The notes: a model not told the origin generated them from the letters alone. A stretch of 64,000 nt of DNA from Parafrankia elaeagni (GCF_000374165.1 NZ_KB893794.1:1-64000), one strand, 5' to 3'; shown: positions 23,346-34,426, counted from the stretch's first letter. Made by a program: numbers and translations.

Positions 23346-23866
23346 CCCGGCACACCCTCTCCGTCCTCGTCGAGAACAAGCCCGGTGTCCTGGCCCGGGT
23401 CTCCGGCCTGTTCTCGCGGCGCGGATTCAACATCGAGTCGCTGGCCGTCGGCCCGACCGAGAACCCGGACGTCTCCCGGATGACGATCGTCGTCGCGGTG
23501 GAGGACCTGCCGCTGGAGCAGGTGACCAAACAGCTCAACAAGCTCGTCAACGTTCTCAAGATCGTCGAGATGGACTCCGGCGTCTCCGTGCAGCGCGAGC
23601 TCCTGCTCGTCAAGGTTCGGGCCGACCTCGCGGTCCGCTCCCAGGTGCTGGAGACCGTCCAGCTCTTCCGCGCCAAGGTCGTGGACGTCGCGCCGGACGC
23701 GGTGACGATCGAGGCGACCGGTACCCGTGACAAGCTGGACGCGCTCATCCGCATGCTCGAGCCCTTCGGGATCCGCGAGATGGTCCAGTCCGGCATGGTC
23801 GCGCTCGGCCGCGGTTCGCGGTCGATCACCGACCGCAGCCTGCGCGCCGTCGAGCGCTCGGCCTGA
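23342..23866 (+). CDS. ilvN: acetolactate synthase regulatory subunit
   Basis: The 174-residue subunit activates IlvB and gives valine feedback inhibition. It starts with an ACT domain ([26 protein letters not shown]) and has the C-terminal ALS_ss_C domain through [14 protein letters not shown]. Its GTG start overlaps the ilvB stop by four bases, giving translational coupling and balanced subunits. Confidence 0.95.
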   Translation: MTRHTLSVLVENKPGVLARVSGLFSRRGFNIESLAVGPTENPDVSRMTIVVAVEDLPLEQVTKQLNKLVNVLKIVEMDSGVSVQRELLLVKVRADLAVRSQVLETVQLFRAKVVDVAPDAVTIEATGTRDKLDALIRMLEPFGIREMVQSGMVALGRGSRSITDRSLRAVERSA

Positions 23867-23914
23867 CGTACACCCCTTTCCCACCAGGAATTCCCACTAG
23901 GAGATTCACCACCG

Positions 23915-24910
23915 ATGGTCGAGATCTACTACGACGACGACGCGAACCTCGAGATTCTGGCCGACCGCAAGGTCGCCGTGATCGGCTTCGGCAGCCAGGG
24001 GCACGCGCACGCGCTGAACCTGCGCGACAGCGGGGTCGACGTCCGGGTCGGCCTGCCCGAGACGAGCACCAGCCGGGCCAAGGCGCAGGAGCAGGGTCTG
24101 CGGGTGGTGACCCCGGCGGAGGCCTCCGCCGAGGCCGACATCATCATGATCCTCACGCCGGACACCACGCACCGCAAGATCTACGCCGAGTCGATCGCGC
24201 CGCACCTGAGCGAGGGCAAGGCACTCGCGTTCGGGCACGGCTTCAACATCCGCTACGGCCTGATCGAGCCACCGGCCGGCGTGGACGTCTTCATGGTCGC
24301 CCCGAAGGGCCCCGGCCACCTGGTGCGCCGGGTGTTCGAGGAGGGCAAGGGCGTGCCGGTGCTCGTCGCCGTCGAGGCCGACGCCTCCGGGAAGGCGCTC
24401 GACATCGCGCTCGCCTATGCCAAGGGCATCGGCGGCACCCGCGCCGGCGCGCTGCGCACCACCTTCACCGAGGAGACCGAGACCGACCTGTTCGGCGAGC
24501 AGGCGGTGCTGTGCGGCGGCGCCAGCGCGCTGGTGCAGGCCGGCTTCGAGACGCTGGTCGAGGCCGGGTACACCCCGGAGGTCGCCTACTTCGAGTGCCT
24601 GCACGAGCTCAAGCTCATCGTCGACCTCATGTACGAGGGCGGCATCAGCCAGATGCGCTACTCGATCTCCGACACCGCCGAGTACGGCGACGTCACCCGC
24701 GGGCCGCGCGTGATCACGCCCGCGGTCAAGGCCGAGATGCGCAAGATCCTCGACGAGATCCAGGACGGGACCTTCGCCCGTGAGTGGGTCGCGGAGGACG
24801 ACGCGGGTCGCGCGACCTTCACCAAGCTGGTCGAGGAGGGCAAGCAGCACCCGATCGAGCAGGTCGGCGGCAAGCTTCGTCCGATGATGTCCTGGATCGC
24901 CAAGGACTGA
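23915..24910 (+). CDS. ilvC: ketol-acid reductoisomerase
   Basis: IlvC isomerises and reduces acetolactate or acetohydroxybutyrate with NADPH and Mg2+. The 331-residue length marks the short class I form. The Rossmann motif is [17 protein letters not shown], followed by MVAPKGPGH and the C-terminal knot domain with [29 protein letters not shown] and the SDTAEYG segment. ATG 23915 has AGGAG 11 bases upstream. It is 48 bases after ilvN and ends the ilvBNC operon. Confidence 0.96.
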   Translation: MVEIYYDDDANLEILADRKVAVIGFGSQGHAHALNLRDSGVDVRVGLPETSTSRAKAQEQGLRVVTPAEASAEADIIMILTPDTTHRKIYAESIAPHLSEGKALAFGHGFNIRYGLIEPPAGVDVFMVAPKGPGHLVRRVFEEGKGVPVLVAVEADASGKALDIALAYAKGIGGTRAGALRTTFTEETETDLFGEQAVLCGGASALVQAGFETLVEAGYTPEVAYFECLHELKLIVDLMYEGGISQMRYSISDTAEYGDVTRGPRVITPAVKAEMRKILDEIQDGTFAREWVAEDDAGRATFTKLVEEGKQHPIEQVGGKLRPMMSWIAKD

Positions 24911-24920
24911 GCCGGGTGGG

Positions 24921-24962
24921 CCGGGTGGGGCGGGGGCCGGTGCACGGGTGCGCCCCACCCGG
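24921..24962 (+). terminator. ilvBNC operon terminator
   Basis: CCGGGTGGGGCG (24921-24932) pairs exactly with CGCCCCACCCGG (24951-24962), loop 18 bases, 10 bases after the ilvC stop. No T tract follows, as is common in this GC range. Confidence 0.7.
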
Positions 24963-25264
24963 CTCCGCTGTCCTGACCGGCCCCGCTGTCCTGACCGGCC
25001 CCGTTGCCCCGACCGCCCCCGCCTGCCTGACCGGCTCGCTGCCCAGGTGAGAGCGGGCACACCGCGGCGGGCGCCCGATCGTGCCGGGCTGCGTCGGTAG
25101 GCTGTAGCCGCACCGTACGCCCACCTGATTCGACATCACCCACCTGATTCGACGCCCACCTGATTCGACACCGTCGTCGTCCGCCCGGGCTGTGGCGCAG
25201 CACGGCCAACGCCGCTGCGTCCCTCATCGGTGGCCGGCGGCGAGCCTGCTACTAGGAGCAGACC
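24963..25264. other. serA upstream region
   Basis: Two copies of CCGCTGTCCTGACCGGCCCC-type sequence lie near 24965-25010. TAGGCT at 25098-25103 is a possible -10 for serA. The three direct repeats are listed separately. No gene is supported. Confidence 0.4.
25120..25169. repeat. three 15-bp direct repeats before serA
   Basis: CCCACCTGATTCGAC is repeated exactly at 25120-25134, 25139-25153 and 25155-25169 (start-to-start 19 and 16 bases), about 95-145 bases upstream of serA. The exact copies near a promoter suggest a regulator array or a recent tandem duplication. Confidence 0.85.
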
Positions 25265-26854
25265 GTGCCCGTCGTACTCGTCGCCGAGGAGCTCTCACCG
25301 GCCGGGCTGGAGGTCCTCTCCGGGGACTTCGAGATCCGCCACGTCGACGGGGCGGACCGATCCGCGCTGTTGCCAGCGCTGGCCGACGTCGACGCGGTCC
25401 TCATCCGCTCGGCCACGAAGATCGACGCCGAGGCCCTCGCCGCGGCTCCGAAGCTGAAGGTCGTCGCCCGCGCCGGCATCGGCCTGGACAACGTGGACGT
25501 CCCGGCCGCGACCAGCCGTGGTGTCATGGTGGTGAACGCGCCGCAGTCGAACATCGTCAGCGCCGCCGAACACGCCATCGCCCTGCTGCTCTCGGTTGCC
25601 CGCCGGGTACCGGCGGCGCACGGCGCCCTCGTGAACGGCGAGTGGAAGCGGTCGAAGTACGTCGGCGTCGAGCTGACGGAGAAGACCGCGGGCGTCGTGG
25701 GCCTGGGCCGCATCGGCGTCCTGGTCGCGCAGCGCCTCGCCGCGTTCGGCATGACCATCCTCGCCTACGACCCCTACGTCTCGGTCGCACGCGCGTCCCA
25801 GCTCGGCGTGCGCCTGGTCGACCTGGACGAGCTCCTCGCCAACAGTGACGTGATCACGATCCACCTCCCGAAGACGCCGGAGACGCTGGGCCTGATCGGC
25901 GCGGAGCAGCTGGCACGGGTGAAGCCGGGCGCGATCATCGTCAACGCCGCCCGCGGTGGCCTGGTCGACGAGGCCGCGCTGGCCGACGCGGTCAGTTCCG
26001 GCCGGGTGGGAGGCGCCGGCATCGACGTCTACGCGAAGGAGCCGACCACCTCCTCGCCGCTGTTCGGCCTGGAGAACGTGGTCGTCACCCCGCATCTGGG
26101 CGCCTCGACGCAGGAGGCGCAGGACAAGGCGGGCCTGGCGGTGGCGAAGTCGGTGCGTCTCGCGCTCAGCGGCGAGTTCGTCCCCGACGCCGTCAACGTG
26201 CAGGCCGGTGGGGTCGTCGCCGAGGATGTGCGGCCCGGCCTGCCGCTCGCCGAGAAGCTCGGCCAGCTCTTCTCCGGCCTGGCCTCCGGGGTCGCCGCGG
26301 CGATCACCGTCGAGGTGCGAGGCGAGATCGCCGTGCACGACGTGTCGGTGCTCCAGCTGGCGGTGCTCAAGGGTGTCTTCACCGACATCGTGGCCGAGCA
26401 GGTCACCTACGTGAACGCGCCGCTGATCGCCAAGGAGCGCGGCGTCGAGATCACGCTGGAGACCTCGGAGGAAAGCCCCGACTACCGCAACCTCGTCACC
26501 GTGCGCGGGGCACTGCCCGACGGCACCGCTGTCTCGGTCAGCGGCACCCTGGTCGGCTCCCGGCAGGTCGAGAAGATCACGGCGATCGACGGCTTCGAGG
26601 TGGACCTCCGCCCCGAGGACCACCTGGCGTTCTTCCGTTACGAGGACCGCCCGGGGATCGTCGGCGCGGTGGGCGCACTGCTCGGCGAGGCGCACATCAA
26701 CATCGCGAACGCGCAGGTCAGCCGGCTTAGCGCCGGCGGTGACGCGCTCATGTCGCTGTCGCTGGACGATGCTGTGGCGCCCGACATCCTGACCGAGATC
26801 GCGAAGATCATCGGTGCGCCGTACGCGCGTGCGGTGAGCATCTCGGTCGGCTGA
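25265..26854 (+). CDS. serA: D-3-phosphoglycerate dehydrogenase
   Basis: SerA oxidises 3-phosphoglycerate to 3-phosphohydroxypyruvate, the first step to serine. The 529-residue chain is the long actinobacterial type: substrate/NAD-binding core with GLGRIGVLVAQRLAAFG, NAARGG and TPHLGAST, then an intervening domain (about 310-450) and a C-terminal ACT domain (FFRYEDRPGIVGAVGALLGE) for serine feedback. GTG 25265 has AGGAG 6 bases upstream. It sits between ilvC and leuA but has its own upstream region. Confidence 0.95.
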   Translation: MPVVLVAEELSPAGLEVLSGDFEIRHVDGADRSALLPALADVDAVLIRSATKIDAEALAAAPKLKVVARAGIGLDNVDVPAATSRGVMVVNAPQSNIVSAAEHAIALLLSVARRVPAAHGALVNGEWKRSKYVGVELTEKTAGVVGLGRIGVLVAQRLAAFGMTILAYDPYVSVARASQLGVRLVDLDELLANSDVITIHLPKTPETLGLIGAEQLARVKPGAIIVNAARGGLVDEAALADAVSSGRVGGAGIDVYAKEPTTSSPLFGLENVVVTPHLGASTQEAQDKAGLAVAKSVRLALSGEFVPDAVNVQAGGVVAEDVRPGLPLAEKLGQLFSGLASGVAAAITVEVRGEIAVHDVSVLQLAVLKGVFTDIVAEQVTYVNAPLIAKERGVEITLETSEESPDYRNLVTVRGALPDGTAVSVSGTLVGSRQVEKITAIDGFEVDLRPEDHLAFFRYEDRPGIVGAVGALLGEAHINIANAQVSRLSAGGDALMSLSLDDAVAPDILTEIAKIIGAPYARAVSISVG

Positions 26855-26856
26855 CG

Positions 26857-26876
26857 GCCCGCCTGCCCGGGCGGGC
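26857..26876 (+). terminator. possible serA terminator
   Basis: GCCCGCC (26857-26863) pairs with GGCGGGC (26870-26876) directly after the serA stop. The stem is short and there is no T tract. Confidence 0.45.
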
Positions 26877-27035
26877 GGCCGCCCGCCCCGGGCACCCCGG
26901 GCACCCCGGTCCACGGCGAGGCTCCGGAGGTCGGAATCGGGGTCTTTGCGTCGGCTGGGAGTGGCTCGGGCCCATGTGAGTGATCGTTGGCCGGAAGCGC
27001 CGCTCGCGGCGTCTGCTGGCGTTACCGTGGCAGAC

Positions 27036-27929
27036 ATGGCCTCGCAGCACCCGGATCCGTTCGAGGATGTGCGGCTTGACGAGCGGTTCGTCCGGTCGGC
27101 ACGGTTCCTGGAGCCGTCGGCCCGGGAGCGCACCGGCCAGATGTCGCTGGCCCGGGGGGCGCGGTGCGGGGTGGTGCCGGCGCCCCGTGGCCTGCAGGGC
27201 CTGGTCTACCGGCTCTTCGTCGCCCCGCCCCGCCCGGCGCCGAGGGCCCGGCGCCTGACCTGGGTGCTCGCGGTCCTCACGCTCGCGGTGGGGATGATCA
27301 GCCTCACCTTCGTCGCCCTGCGCCACACCGCCCGGGGCATACCGGTCGCGTCGACGCCGCTCCCCCCGTCCGGGATCAGCGCCGACGGTACCGGGGTGGC
27401 CTCCGCGGCCGCCGCCGACGGGCTCGCCCGGGCGACCAGCGGGCTCGCGTCGAGTACGTCGTCCCCGGTGGGAGGCGGGGCGCTCGACCCCGCGCTGGGT
27501 GCCCCCGGCGGCTTCGCCCTCGCCCCGGACGTGTTCCGCTCCCTGGCGGTCGGCGACTGCCTGACCTGGGCTGTGACGTCCGTGACGCCGCTGGCCATCC
27601 CCGGCTCCGGGGGCGCACCCGCGCCGAGGCCGGTGGCCTGCGCGGAGCCGCACCTCGACGAGATCACCCGGATCGTCGATCTTGACGGCCGGTTCGGCGG
27701 CTGGCCCGGTGCGGCCAGGCTGGGCGCGGTGGCGGCGGATGTCTGCGCGGAGTCCCTGCGCGACTACTTCGGCGGGCTCGATGTGGCCCCGCACCACGTC
27801 GTCGGTTCGGTGCGCCCGGACCAGGCGAGCTGGGAGCGTGGCGTCACCAGCATCATCTGCACGATCCGTGCGGACGACCTGCTCCCGAACAGCGGGCGGT
27901 TCGCGCCGACCGGCATCGTCCGTAGCTGA
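27036..27929 (+). CDS. septum-formation-like membrane protein
   Basis: The 297-residue protein has a cytoplasmic N-terminus, one transmembrane helix (WVLAVLTLAVGMISLTFVAL, about residues 80-99), a Ser/Gly/Ala-rich linker, and a C-terminal extracytoplasmic domain with VGDCL, PVACAEPHLDE and a late IICTI; these four Cys match the septum-formation (Septum_form) domain pattern. Function in division is only by family name. ATG 27036 is preceded by TACCGT at 27023-27028, so it may be leaderless; GTG 27027 is an alternative. It is a stand-alone gene. Confidence 0.65.
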   Translation: MASQHPDPFEDVRLDERFVRSARFLEPSARERTGQMSLARGARCGVVPAPRGLQGLVYRLFVAPPRPAPRARRLTWVLAVLTLAVGMISLTFVALRHTARGIPVASTPLPPSGISADGTGVASAAAADGLARATSGLASSTSSPVGGGALDPALGAPGGFALAPDVFRSLAVGDCLTWAVTSVTPLAIPGSGGAPAPRPVACAEPHLDEITRIVDLDGRFGGWPGAARLGAVAADVCAESLRDYFGGLDVAPHHVVGSVRPDQASWERGVTSIICTIRADDLLPNSGRFAPTGIVRS

Positions 27930-27947
27930 CCGCCGGTTCCGGTCCGC

Positions 27948-28038
27948 GGGCCGCACCGATGGGCCGCACCGGTGGGCCGCACCGGTGGGCCGCACCGGTG
28001 GGCCGCACCGGTGGGCCTCAGCGGTGGCCCTCAGTGGT
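27948..28038. repeat. seven 13-bp tandem repeats before leuA leader
   Basis: The unit GGGCCGCACCGGT is repeated at 27961, 27974, 27987 and 28000 exactly, with diverged copies at 27948, 28013 and 28026. The array ends about 42 bases before the -10 of the leuA leader. Confidence 0.9.
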
Positions 28039-28080
28039 GGGCAGCGTCGGCGGGCCGGGCCCGTCGGCCGCGGCATCGGG

Positions 28081-28086
28081 TAAGCT
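28081..28086 (+). promoter_or_regulatory. -10 element of leuA leader
   Basis: TAAGCT fits the TANNNT consensus and lies 9 bases before the leader ATG, so the transcript would start at or next to that codon. No clear -35 is visible. Confidence 0.6.
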
Positions 28087-28095
28087 GACCCGGCG

Positions 28096-28137
28096 ATGCG
28101 TGCGCTACTGCTTCTTAGGTGCCGCGGCGGGGCCTGA
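28096..28137 (+). CDS. leuA leader peptide
   Basis: The short frame encodes MRALLLLRCRGGA with four consecutive Leu codons (CTA CTG CTT CTT), three of them rare in this GC-rich genome, followed by TGA. This is a leucine-sensing leader for attenuation of leuA. It appears leaderless or nearly so, from the TAAGCT element. The region up to leuA contains a direct repeat of CTGATCCGGACT (starting at 28134 and 28148) and a hairpin. Confidence 0.85.
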   Translation: MRALLLLRCRGGA

Positions 28138-28161
28138 TCCGGACTTCCTGATCCGGACTAG

Positions 28162-29964
<1,803 letters not shown>

Positions 29965-29972
29965 CGCACCGG

Positions 29973-30012
29973 CCGGCCAGTCGGGTGGCGGTTCGCCCGC
30001 CCGCCTGGCCGG
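29973..30012. terminator. bidirectional terminator after leuA
   Basis: CCGGCCAG (29973-29980) pairs with CTGGCCGG (30005-30012), with further internal GGGTGGC/GCCCGCC pairing, between the convergent leuA and DUF1059 genes. Confidence 0.6.
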
Positions 30013-30019
30013 CGGCCGG

Positions 30020-30214
30020 TCAGTCGTTGTACGCGGCCGGCCGGACGTTCCTGATGCCACGGCGGACCTGTTCGACCAGGTCGTCGGGAACGTCGGTCAT
30101 CCCGTGGTCGACCCGGGCGTGGGTGTCGACGGCGGCGAGGATCTCCTCCTCGCCGGCGGCGACCAGGCGGGTCTCGCAGCCCTGGATGATGGCGCCGCAG
30201 TAGAACTCCTTCAT
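30020..30214 (-). CDS. DUF1059 family small protein
   Basis: The 64-residue protein MKEFYCGAIIQGCETRL..., with AGEEEILAAVDTHARVDHGM and DVPDDLVEQVR, matches the DUF1059 pattern (two conserved Cys, an acidic helix and a conserved H-A-x-x-x-H-G stretch). Function is unknown. The reading frame is open back to an ATG at 30319 that overlaps the stop of the EAL gene (ATGA), so a 99-residue form coupled to that gene is possible. I prefer 30214 because the family usually begins at MKEF. Confidence 0.7.
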   Translation of the reverse strand: MKEFYCGAIIQGCETRLVAAGEEEILAAVDTHARVDHGMTDVPDDLVEQVRRGIRNVRPAAYND

Positions 30215-30315
30215 GGCCACGGGACGCACCACCGTGACCTCGCGGACGCGCCCCGGCGCGTCGCCGGCAGGCCGCGGGCCCATCAGAGCCTGCGCTGTCC
30301 AGAACCGGTTCCGCC

Positions 30316-31644
30316 TCATACCGCCGACAGCTCCGCGAGACGCAGCATCAGCCGCTCCATCCGTACCAGGCCGAGGGGTCGTCCCATCTCGGTCACGATT
30401 ATCACCGGGTCGAACCGGCACCCGCGGGGGCGGGTCATGGCCCGGCGCGCCACCTCGGTCACTGGTTCGTCCGGCAGGGCGAACAACGAGGTGGGGATCC
30501 ACCGGCCGTCCGGGCCGCCGCCGCTGGAACTGCCACCGGATCCGGTGCCGGGGCCGGTGGGGAGTCGCAGCGCGACAGGCCGGCAGCGGTTGCTGACGAT
30601 GATGGTGGCCCTGCCGGCGGTGTCGGGTCCGCCCGGCAGGGCGGCTGCCGGGGCATGCGCGCACGGCGGGCAGGTCGCGTTGTCGGTGCAGTGCCCGTGG
30701 TCTCCGGTCGAGATCTGGGCCGGCTCCATCAGGCTGACGATGTGCGCGGAGCGGTCGGCCCGCTTCGAGATCGTCTGGATCCGACGGGCGACCGCCGGGT
30801 CCAGGGACTGCCAGCGCGCGGACGGCCGCCCGAGGAGATAGCCCTGCCCGAGGGGCACCCCCAGCGCGATGAGCATGGTGAGTTCCTCCACCCGCTCGAC
30901 ACCCTCGGCGATGAGCCACCCGTTGAGACGGCTGGCGAACCCGCCGACGAGTTCGGTGAGCGCGATCTTCACCTGGTCGTCATCGATGTTGGTGACCAGC
31001 GATCCGTCCAGTTTCACGAAATCGGGCCGGATGTGCGTGAGCTGGCGCAGGCCCGCATAGCCGGAGCCGACGTCGTCCATCGCAATGAAGGCGCCTCGGT
31101 TCCGGAGCTCCTGCGAGGTCGCGGCCAGGCCGGGGGAACAGTCGATCGCCACCGCCTCGTTCAGCTCCAGAACGATGCGGGAGAGATCCGCGCGGCGCCA
31201 GACCGCCTCGATCTCGGGGTTGGAAAGGAGATGCGGGAAGACGTTGACGGCAAGAAAGCAACGGTCCGGAAGATGGTCGCGGGCCGAGATCGCCGTGCGC
31301 AGTACCCGTGCCTCGAGCTCGGCGCCGCGCCCGCGCCGGTCGGCCTCGGCGAAGACGAGAGGAGGGGCGTTGCGCGGGTCGTCACCGAACCGGGCCAACG
31401 CCTCGTAGCCCGCGATGACCCCGCGGCGCAGGTCCACAATTGGCTGGAAGACAAGGTTTGGAGCGTCCGGGTCGGCGAGCAGGCGGTCGATGTCCGGGCG
31501 GGCGGGCAGGGCCGCCGCCGGATACGGACGTGCTCTCGGCTGGGCGCCGCCCAGGCCGGAGGTGCCCTCGTGGCTGGCTGTCACCGGGGCTGCCGGCGGC
31601 CCGGTGTCCGTGGGACGCTCACTGGTCAGGCGCTGAGAACCCAT
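30316..31644 (-). CDS. EAL-domain c-di-GMP phosphodiesterase
   Basis: The 442-residue soluble protein has an EAL domain at about residues 50-290 with EAL at 81-83, NVFPHL, the ELNE motif, MDDVGSGYAGL, the catalytic-type Lys in VKLDG, EGVE and GQGYLLGRP. The catalytic residues look complete, so hydrolysis of c-di-GMP to pGpG is likely. The C-terminal part has a short Cys/His cluster (CTDNATCPPCAH) and a CBS-like half (FDPVIIVTEMGRPLGLVRME). No GGDEF domain is present. ATG 31644 has GAGGGGG about 10 bases upstream; ATG 31680 is an alternative. Confidence 0.85.
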   Translation of the reverse strand: MGSQRLTSERPTDTGPPAAPVTASHEGTSGLGGAQPRARPYPAAALPARPDIDRLLADPDAPNLVFQPIVDLRRGVIAGYEALARFGDDPRNAPPLVFAEADRRGRGAELEARVLRTAISARDHLPDRCFLAVNVFPHLLSNPEIEAVWRRADLSRIVLELNEAVAIDCSPGLAATSQELRNRGAFIAMDDVGSGYAGLRQLTHIRPDFVKLDGSLVTNIDDDQVKIALTELVGGFASRLNGWLIAEGVERVEELTMLIALGVPLGQGYLLGRPSARWQSLDPAVARRIQTISKRADRSAHIVSLMEPAQISTGDHGHCTDNATCPPCAHAPAAALPGGPDTAGRATIIVSNRCRPVALRLPTGPGTGSGGSSSGGGPDGRWIPTSLFALPDEPVTEVARRAMTRPRGCRFDPVIIVTEMGRPLGLVRMERLMLRLAELSAV

Positions 31645-32058
31645 GCGCCGTGCACCCCCTCGTGTCCCCGCACGTCGCATCAGCGATGTTGTTTATTTCC
31701 TATCACTTTTAGCGCGTCGTGGGCGTGGAGACAGCGTGGAGTTGAGGTGCTGTGCGACGGCGTGGTCCGAATCTTGTCTGAGGAGTATTTTTCGACGTCT
31801 GGATGATTGGGTTTTAGTTGATGTTGGCCGTGTCCAATGTGGTCTTCCGCGTAGGCCGGTGTGTCGCCGGGCGTCTATGTAGCGCACTCGTCCAACGGAA
31901 TGTCAGATTATGCGGCCGGTCCGGCCGGACCGGCCGGCGACGCAGGGAACAGGCGCCAGTGGGGCTCGGGGGTGCTGGGAGCCAGGCGGCGCACAGAGGG
32001 TGACGGGCAGGTCGGCCCGGCCAGGTGGGGCGGGAACGGCCGGCTACAGTCGGGGCTC
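31645..32058. other. AT-richer divergent promoter region (EAL gene / leuB)
   Basis: The stretch 31681-31860 is visibly richer in A/T than the rest of the window (for example TTGTTTATTTCCTATCACTT and GAGTATTTTTCGACG). It separates the divergent EAL and leuB genes and probably holds their promoters. No gene is supported. Confidence 0.5.
32045..32050 (+). promoter_or_regulatory. -10 element of leuB
   Basis: TACAGT lies 8 bases before the leuB ATG, so the mRNA is probably leaderless; no Shine-Dalgarno site is present. Confidence 0.6.
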
Positions 32059-33087
32059 ATGAAGCTTGCGGTCATAGGCGGCGACGGAATCGGCCCGGAA
32101 GTCGTGGCGGAGGGGCTGCGCGTGCTGCGCGCCGTTTACCCCAAGGTCGAGACGACCGAGTACGAACTGGGCGCCCGGCTCTGGCACCGGACCGGCGAGA
32201 CCCTGCCGGACAGCGTCCTCGACGAGCTGCGCGGCCACGACGCCATCCTGCTCGGAGCGGTCGGCGACCCGGGGGTTCCCAGCGGGGTGCTCGAGCGTGG
32301 GCTGCTGCTGCGGCTGCGCTTCGAGCTCGACCACCACGTGAACCTGCGCCCGGTGCGGCTCTACCCGGGAGTGACGACGCCGCTGGCCGGTGACCCCGCC
32401 ATCGACATGATCGTGGTGCGGGAGGGCACGGAGGGCCCGTACGCCGGCGCCGGCGGCACGCTGCGCCGCGGCACGCCGCACGAGGTGGCGACCGAGGAGA
32501 GCGTCAACACCCGGTTCGGCGTCGAGCGCGTCGTCCGCGACGCCTTCGCCCGGGCGAGCCGCCGTCCGCGCGCGCACCTCACCCTGGTGCACAAGAACAA
32601 CGTCCTGACCAAGGCGGGCGACCTGTGGTCCCGCACGGTGGCCGAGGTCGGCACGGAGTTCCCGGGCGTCGAGGTCGGCTACCAGCACGTCGACGCGGCG
32701 TCGATGTTCTTCGTCACCGACCCCGGCCGCTTCGACGTCGTCGTCACGGACAACATGTTCGGCGACATCCTGACCGACATCGGCGCGGCCATCGCCGGCG
32801 GTATCGGGCTCGCGGCCAGTGGGAACCTGGATCCCTCCGGTGCCCACCCGAGCATGTTCGAGCCGGTGCACGGCAGCGCGCCCGACATCGCCGGCCAGGG
32901 CGTGGCCGACCCGACCGCCACGGTGGCGTCGGTGGCGCTGCTGCTCGAGCACCTCGGGCACACGGCAGAGGCCTCCCGGGTGGATGCCGCCGTCGCCGCC
33001 TCGCTGGCCGAGCGGGCCTCGTCGGGCGGTGGCCGCCGGTCGACCCGCGAGGTCGGCGAGGAACTGGCCGCGCGCGCCGCGGGCTGA
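32059..33087 (+). CDS. leuB: 3-isopropylmalate dehydrogenase
   Basis: LeuB oxidatively decarboxylates 3-isopropylmalate with NAD+, and does the equivalent step for 3-methylmalate made by the CimA route. The 342-residue protein has the family start [25 protein letters not shown], the Lys of [23 protein letters not shown] and [12 protein letters not shown]. The frame is open further upstream but ATG 32059 gives the usual N-terminus. ilvE follows after 255 bases. Confidence 0.95.
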   Translation: MKLAVIGGDGIGPEVVAEGLRVLRAVYPKVETTEYELGARLWHRTGETLPDSVLDELRGHDAILLGAVGDPGVPSGVLERGLLLRLRFELDHHVNLRPVRLYPGVTTPLAGDPAIDMIVVREGTEGPYAGAGGTLRRGTPHEVATEESVNTRFGVERVVRDAFARASRRPRAHLTLVHKNNVLTKAGDLWSRTVAEVGTEFPGVEVGYQHVDAASMFFVTDPGRFDVVVTDNMFGDILTDIGAAIAGGIGLAASGNLDPSGAHPSMFEPVHGSAPDIAGQGVADPTATVASVALLLEHLGHTAEASRVDAAVAASLAERASSGGGRRSTREVGEELAARAAG

Positions 33088-33128
33088 CCCCCTGACCCTC
33101 TGGCCGCCGCGGGGCGACCCGCGGGCCG

Positions 33129-33155
33129 CGGCGGGGAGCCGGTCGCTCCCCGCCG
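33129..33155 (+). terminator. leuB terminator
   Basis: CGGCGGGGAGC (33129-33139) pairs exactly with GCTCCCCGCCG (33145-33155) with a 5-base loop, and TTTT follows 13 bases later. This is a strong hairpin. Confidence 0.75.
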
Positions 33156-33191
33156 TCTGGTTGGTCGTTTTCCCAACGGTCGTCCACCGGC

Positions 33192-33197
33192 TATCCT
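33192..33197 (+). promoter_or_regulatory. candidate -10 of ilvE
   Basis: TATCCT matches TANNNT and would give a leader of about 140 bases before ilvE. No leader peptide rich in branched-chain residues was found there. Confidence 0.35.
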
Positions 33198-33342
33198 CGG
33201 ATGGAGCCGTAGATCCGGTACGACGGCAGCCGACAGGGCCTGACCACGGCGACGATCGGCAGTTTCGTCATCTCTGACTGTTCGTCACCCTGTTCGCCTG
33301 CGCGTTCACACGCGCCCTGAGGTAGCCCGTCCTGGAGCTGTC

Positions 33343-34266
33343 ATGCCGATTACCCCCACTTCGAAGATCTGGATGAGCGGCCAGTTCGTCGACTGGGACG
33401 ACGCCCGCATCCACGTGCTCAACCCGACCCTCCACTACGGATGGGGCGTGTTCGAGGGCATCCGGGCCTACCCGACATCCGCCGGTAGTGCGGTCTTCCG
33501 GCTCACCGACCACATCGCCCGCCTGTACCGAAGCGCCAAGATCTACATGATGGAGCCGACCTTCTCGCAGGAGGAGGTCATCCAGGCGACGAAGGACACC
33601 ATCGTCGAGAACGGCGTGGAGGCCTGCTACATCCGCCCGCTGATCTACCTCGGTTACGGCGAGATGGGGCTCAATCCGCTGCCCTCGTCGGTCGAGGTCA
33701 TGATCGCCGTCTGGCCCTGGGGCTCTTACCTCGGTGAGGACGCCGAGCGCAACGGCGCCCGGGCGACGATCTCGACCTGGCGCCGCAACGACGCGAACAT
33801 CATCCCGCCGGCGGCGAAGGCGTCCGGCCAGTACCTGAACTCCTCGCTGGCGAAGGTGGCGGCCATCAAGGCCGGCTACGACGAGGCGATCATGACCAGC
33901 CCGAACGGTCACATCGCCGACGGCTCGGGGGAGAACGTCTTCATCGTCTCCGGGCGGCGGGTCATCACCCCGCCGCTCAGCGACGGCCCGCTCGGCGGCA
34001 TCACCCGGGCGTCGGTCATGCAGATCGCGGCCGACCAGGGGTACGAGGTGCTGGAACAGCACATCGTGCGGACGGACCTCTATCTGGCCGACGAGGCGTT
34101 CTTCACCGGCACGGCAGCCGAGATCGTTCCCATCTCCGAGGTGGACGACCGCAGCGTCGGCGCGGGCCGGCCCGGCCCGGTCACCCGGGAGATCATCGAC
34201 ATCTTCCACCAGGCCACCCGCGGTGAGCTCGACCGGTACAAGGACTGGAACGAGCTGGTGGGCTGA
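33343..34266 (+). CDS. ilvE: branched-chain amino acid aminotransferase
   Basis: IlvE transfers the amino group from glutamate to the 2-oxo acids of Val, Leu and Ile. At 307 residues it is the short fold-type IV form. It has LHYGWGVFEGIRAY, Lys171 in YLNSSLAKVAA for PLP, GSGENVFIV and EAFFTGTAAEIVPI. The short length is unlike the roughly 360-residue BCATs common in actinobacteria and more like the enterobacterial type. ATG 33343 gives the expected start. Confidence 0.94.
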   Translation: MPITPTSKIWMSGQFVDWDDARIHVLNPTLHYGWGVFEGIRAYPTSAGSAVFRLTDHIARLYRSAKIYMMEPTFSQEEVIQATKDTIVENGVEACYIRPLIYLGYGEMGLNPLPSSVEVMIAVWPWGSYLGEDAERNGARATISTWRRNDANIIPPAAKASGQYLNSSLAKVAAIKAGYDEAIMTSPNGHIADGSGENVFIVSGRRVITPPLSDGPLGGITRASVMQIAADQGYEVLEQHIVRTDLYLADEAFFTGTAAEIVPISEVDDRSVGAGRPGPVTREIIDIFHQATRGELDRYKDWNELVG

Positions 34267-34426
34267 GGCGCGCCAGCCAGCCGCCGTCGTGCCGAGCGCG
34301 TCCCCGGTCACGCCGCGGCGGTTCTCGTCGGGCGTGTGCTCTGGTCAACCCGACCTTGGCCGCCTACCGTCTCCTGTAGTCGTTTCACGAACGCACAAGC
34401 GTCGGGAGCCGGTTCGGGAGGTCGTC

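Noticed and set aside
27948-28038. CRISPR-like array
   Set aside because: The 13-bp units are directly tandem without unique spacers and no cas gene is present.
33201-33212. A three-codon leader frame before ilvE
   Set aside because: ATG GAG CCG TAG has no branched-chain codons and no attenuator hairpin follows.
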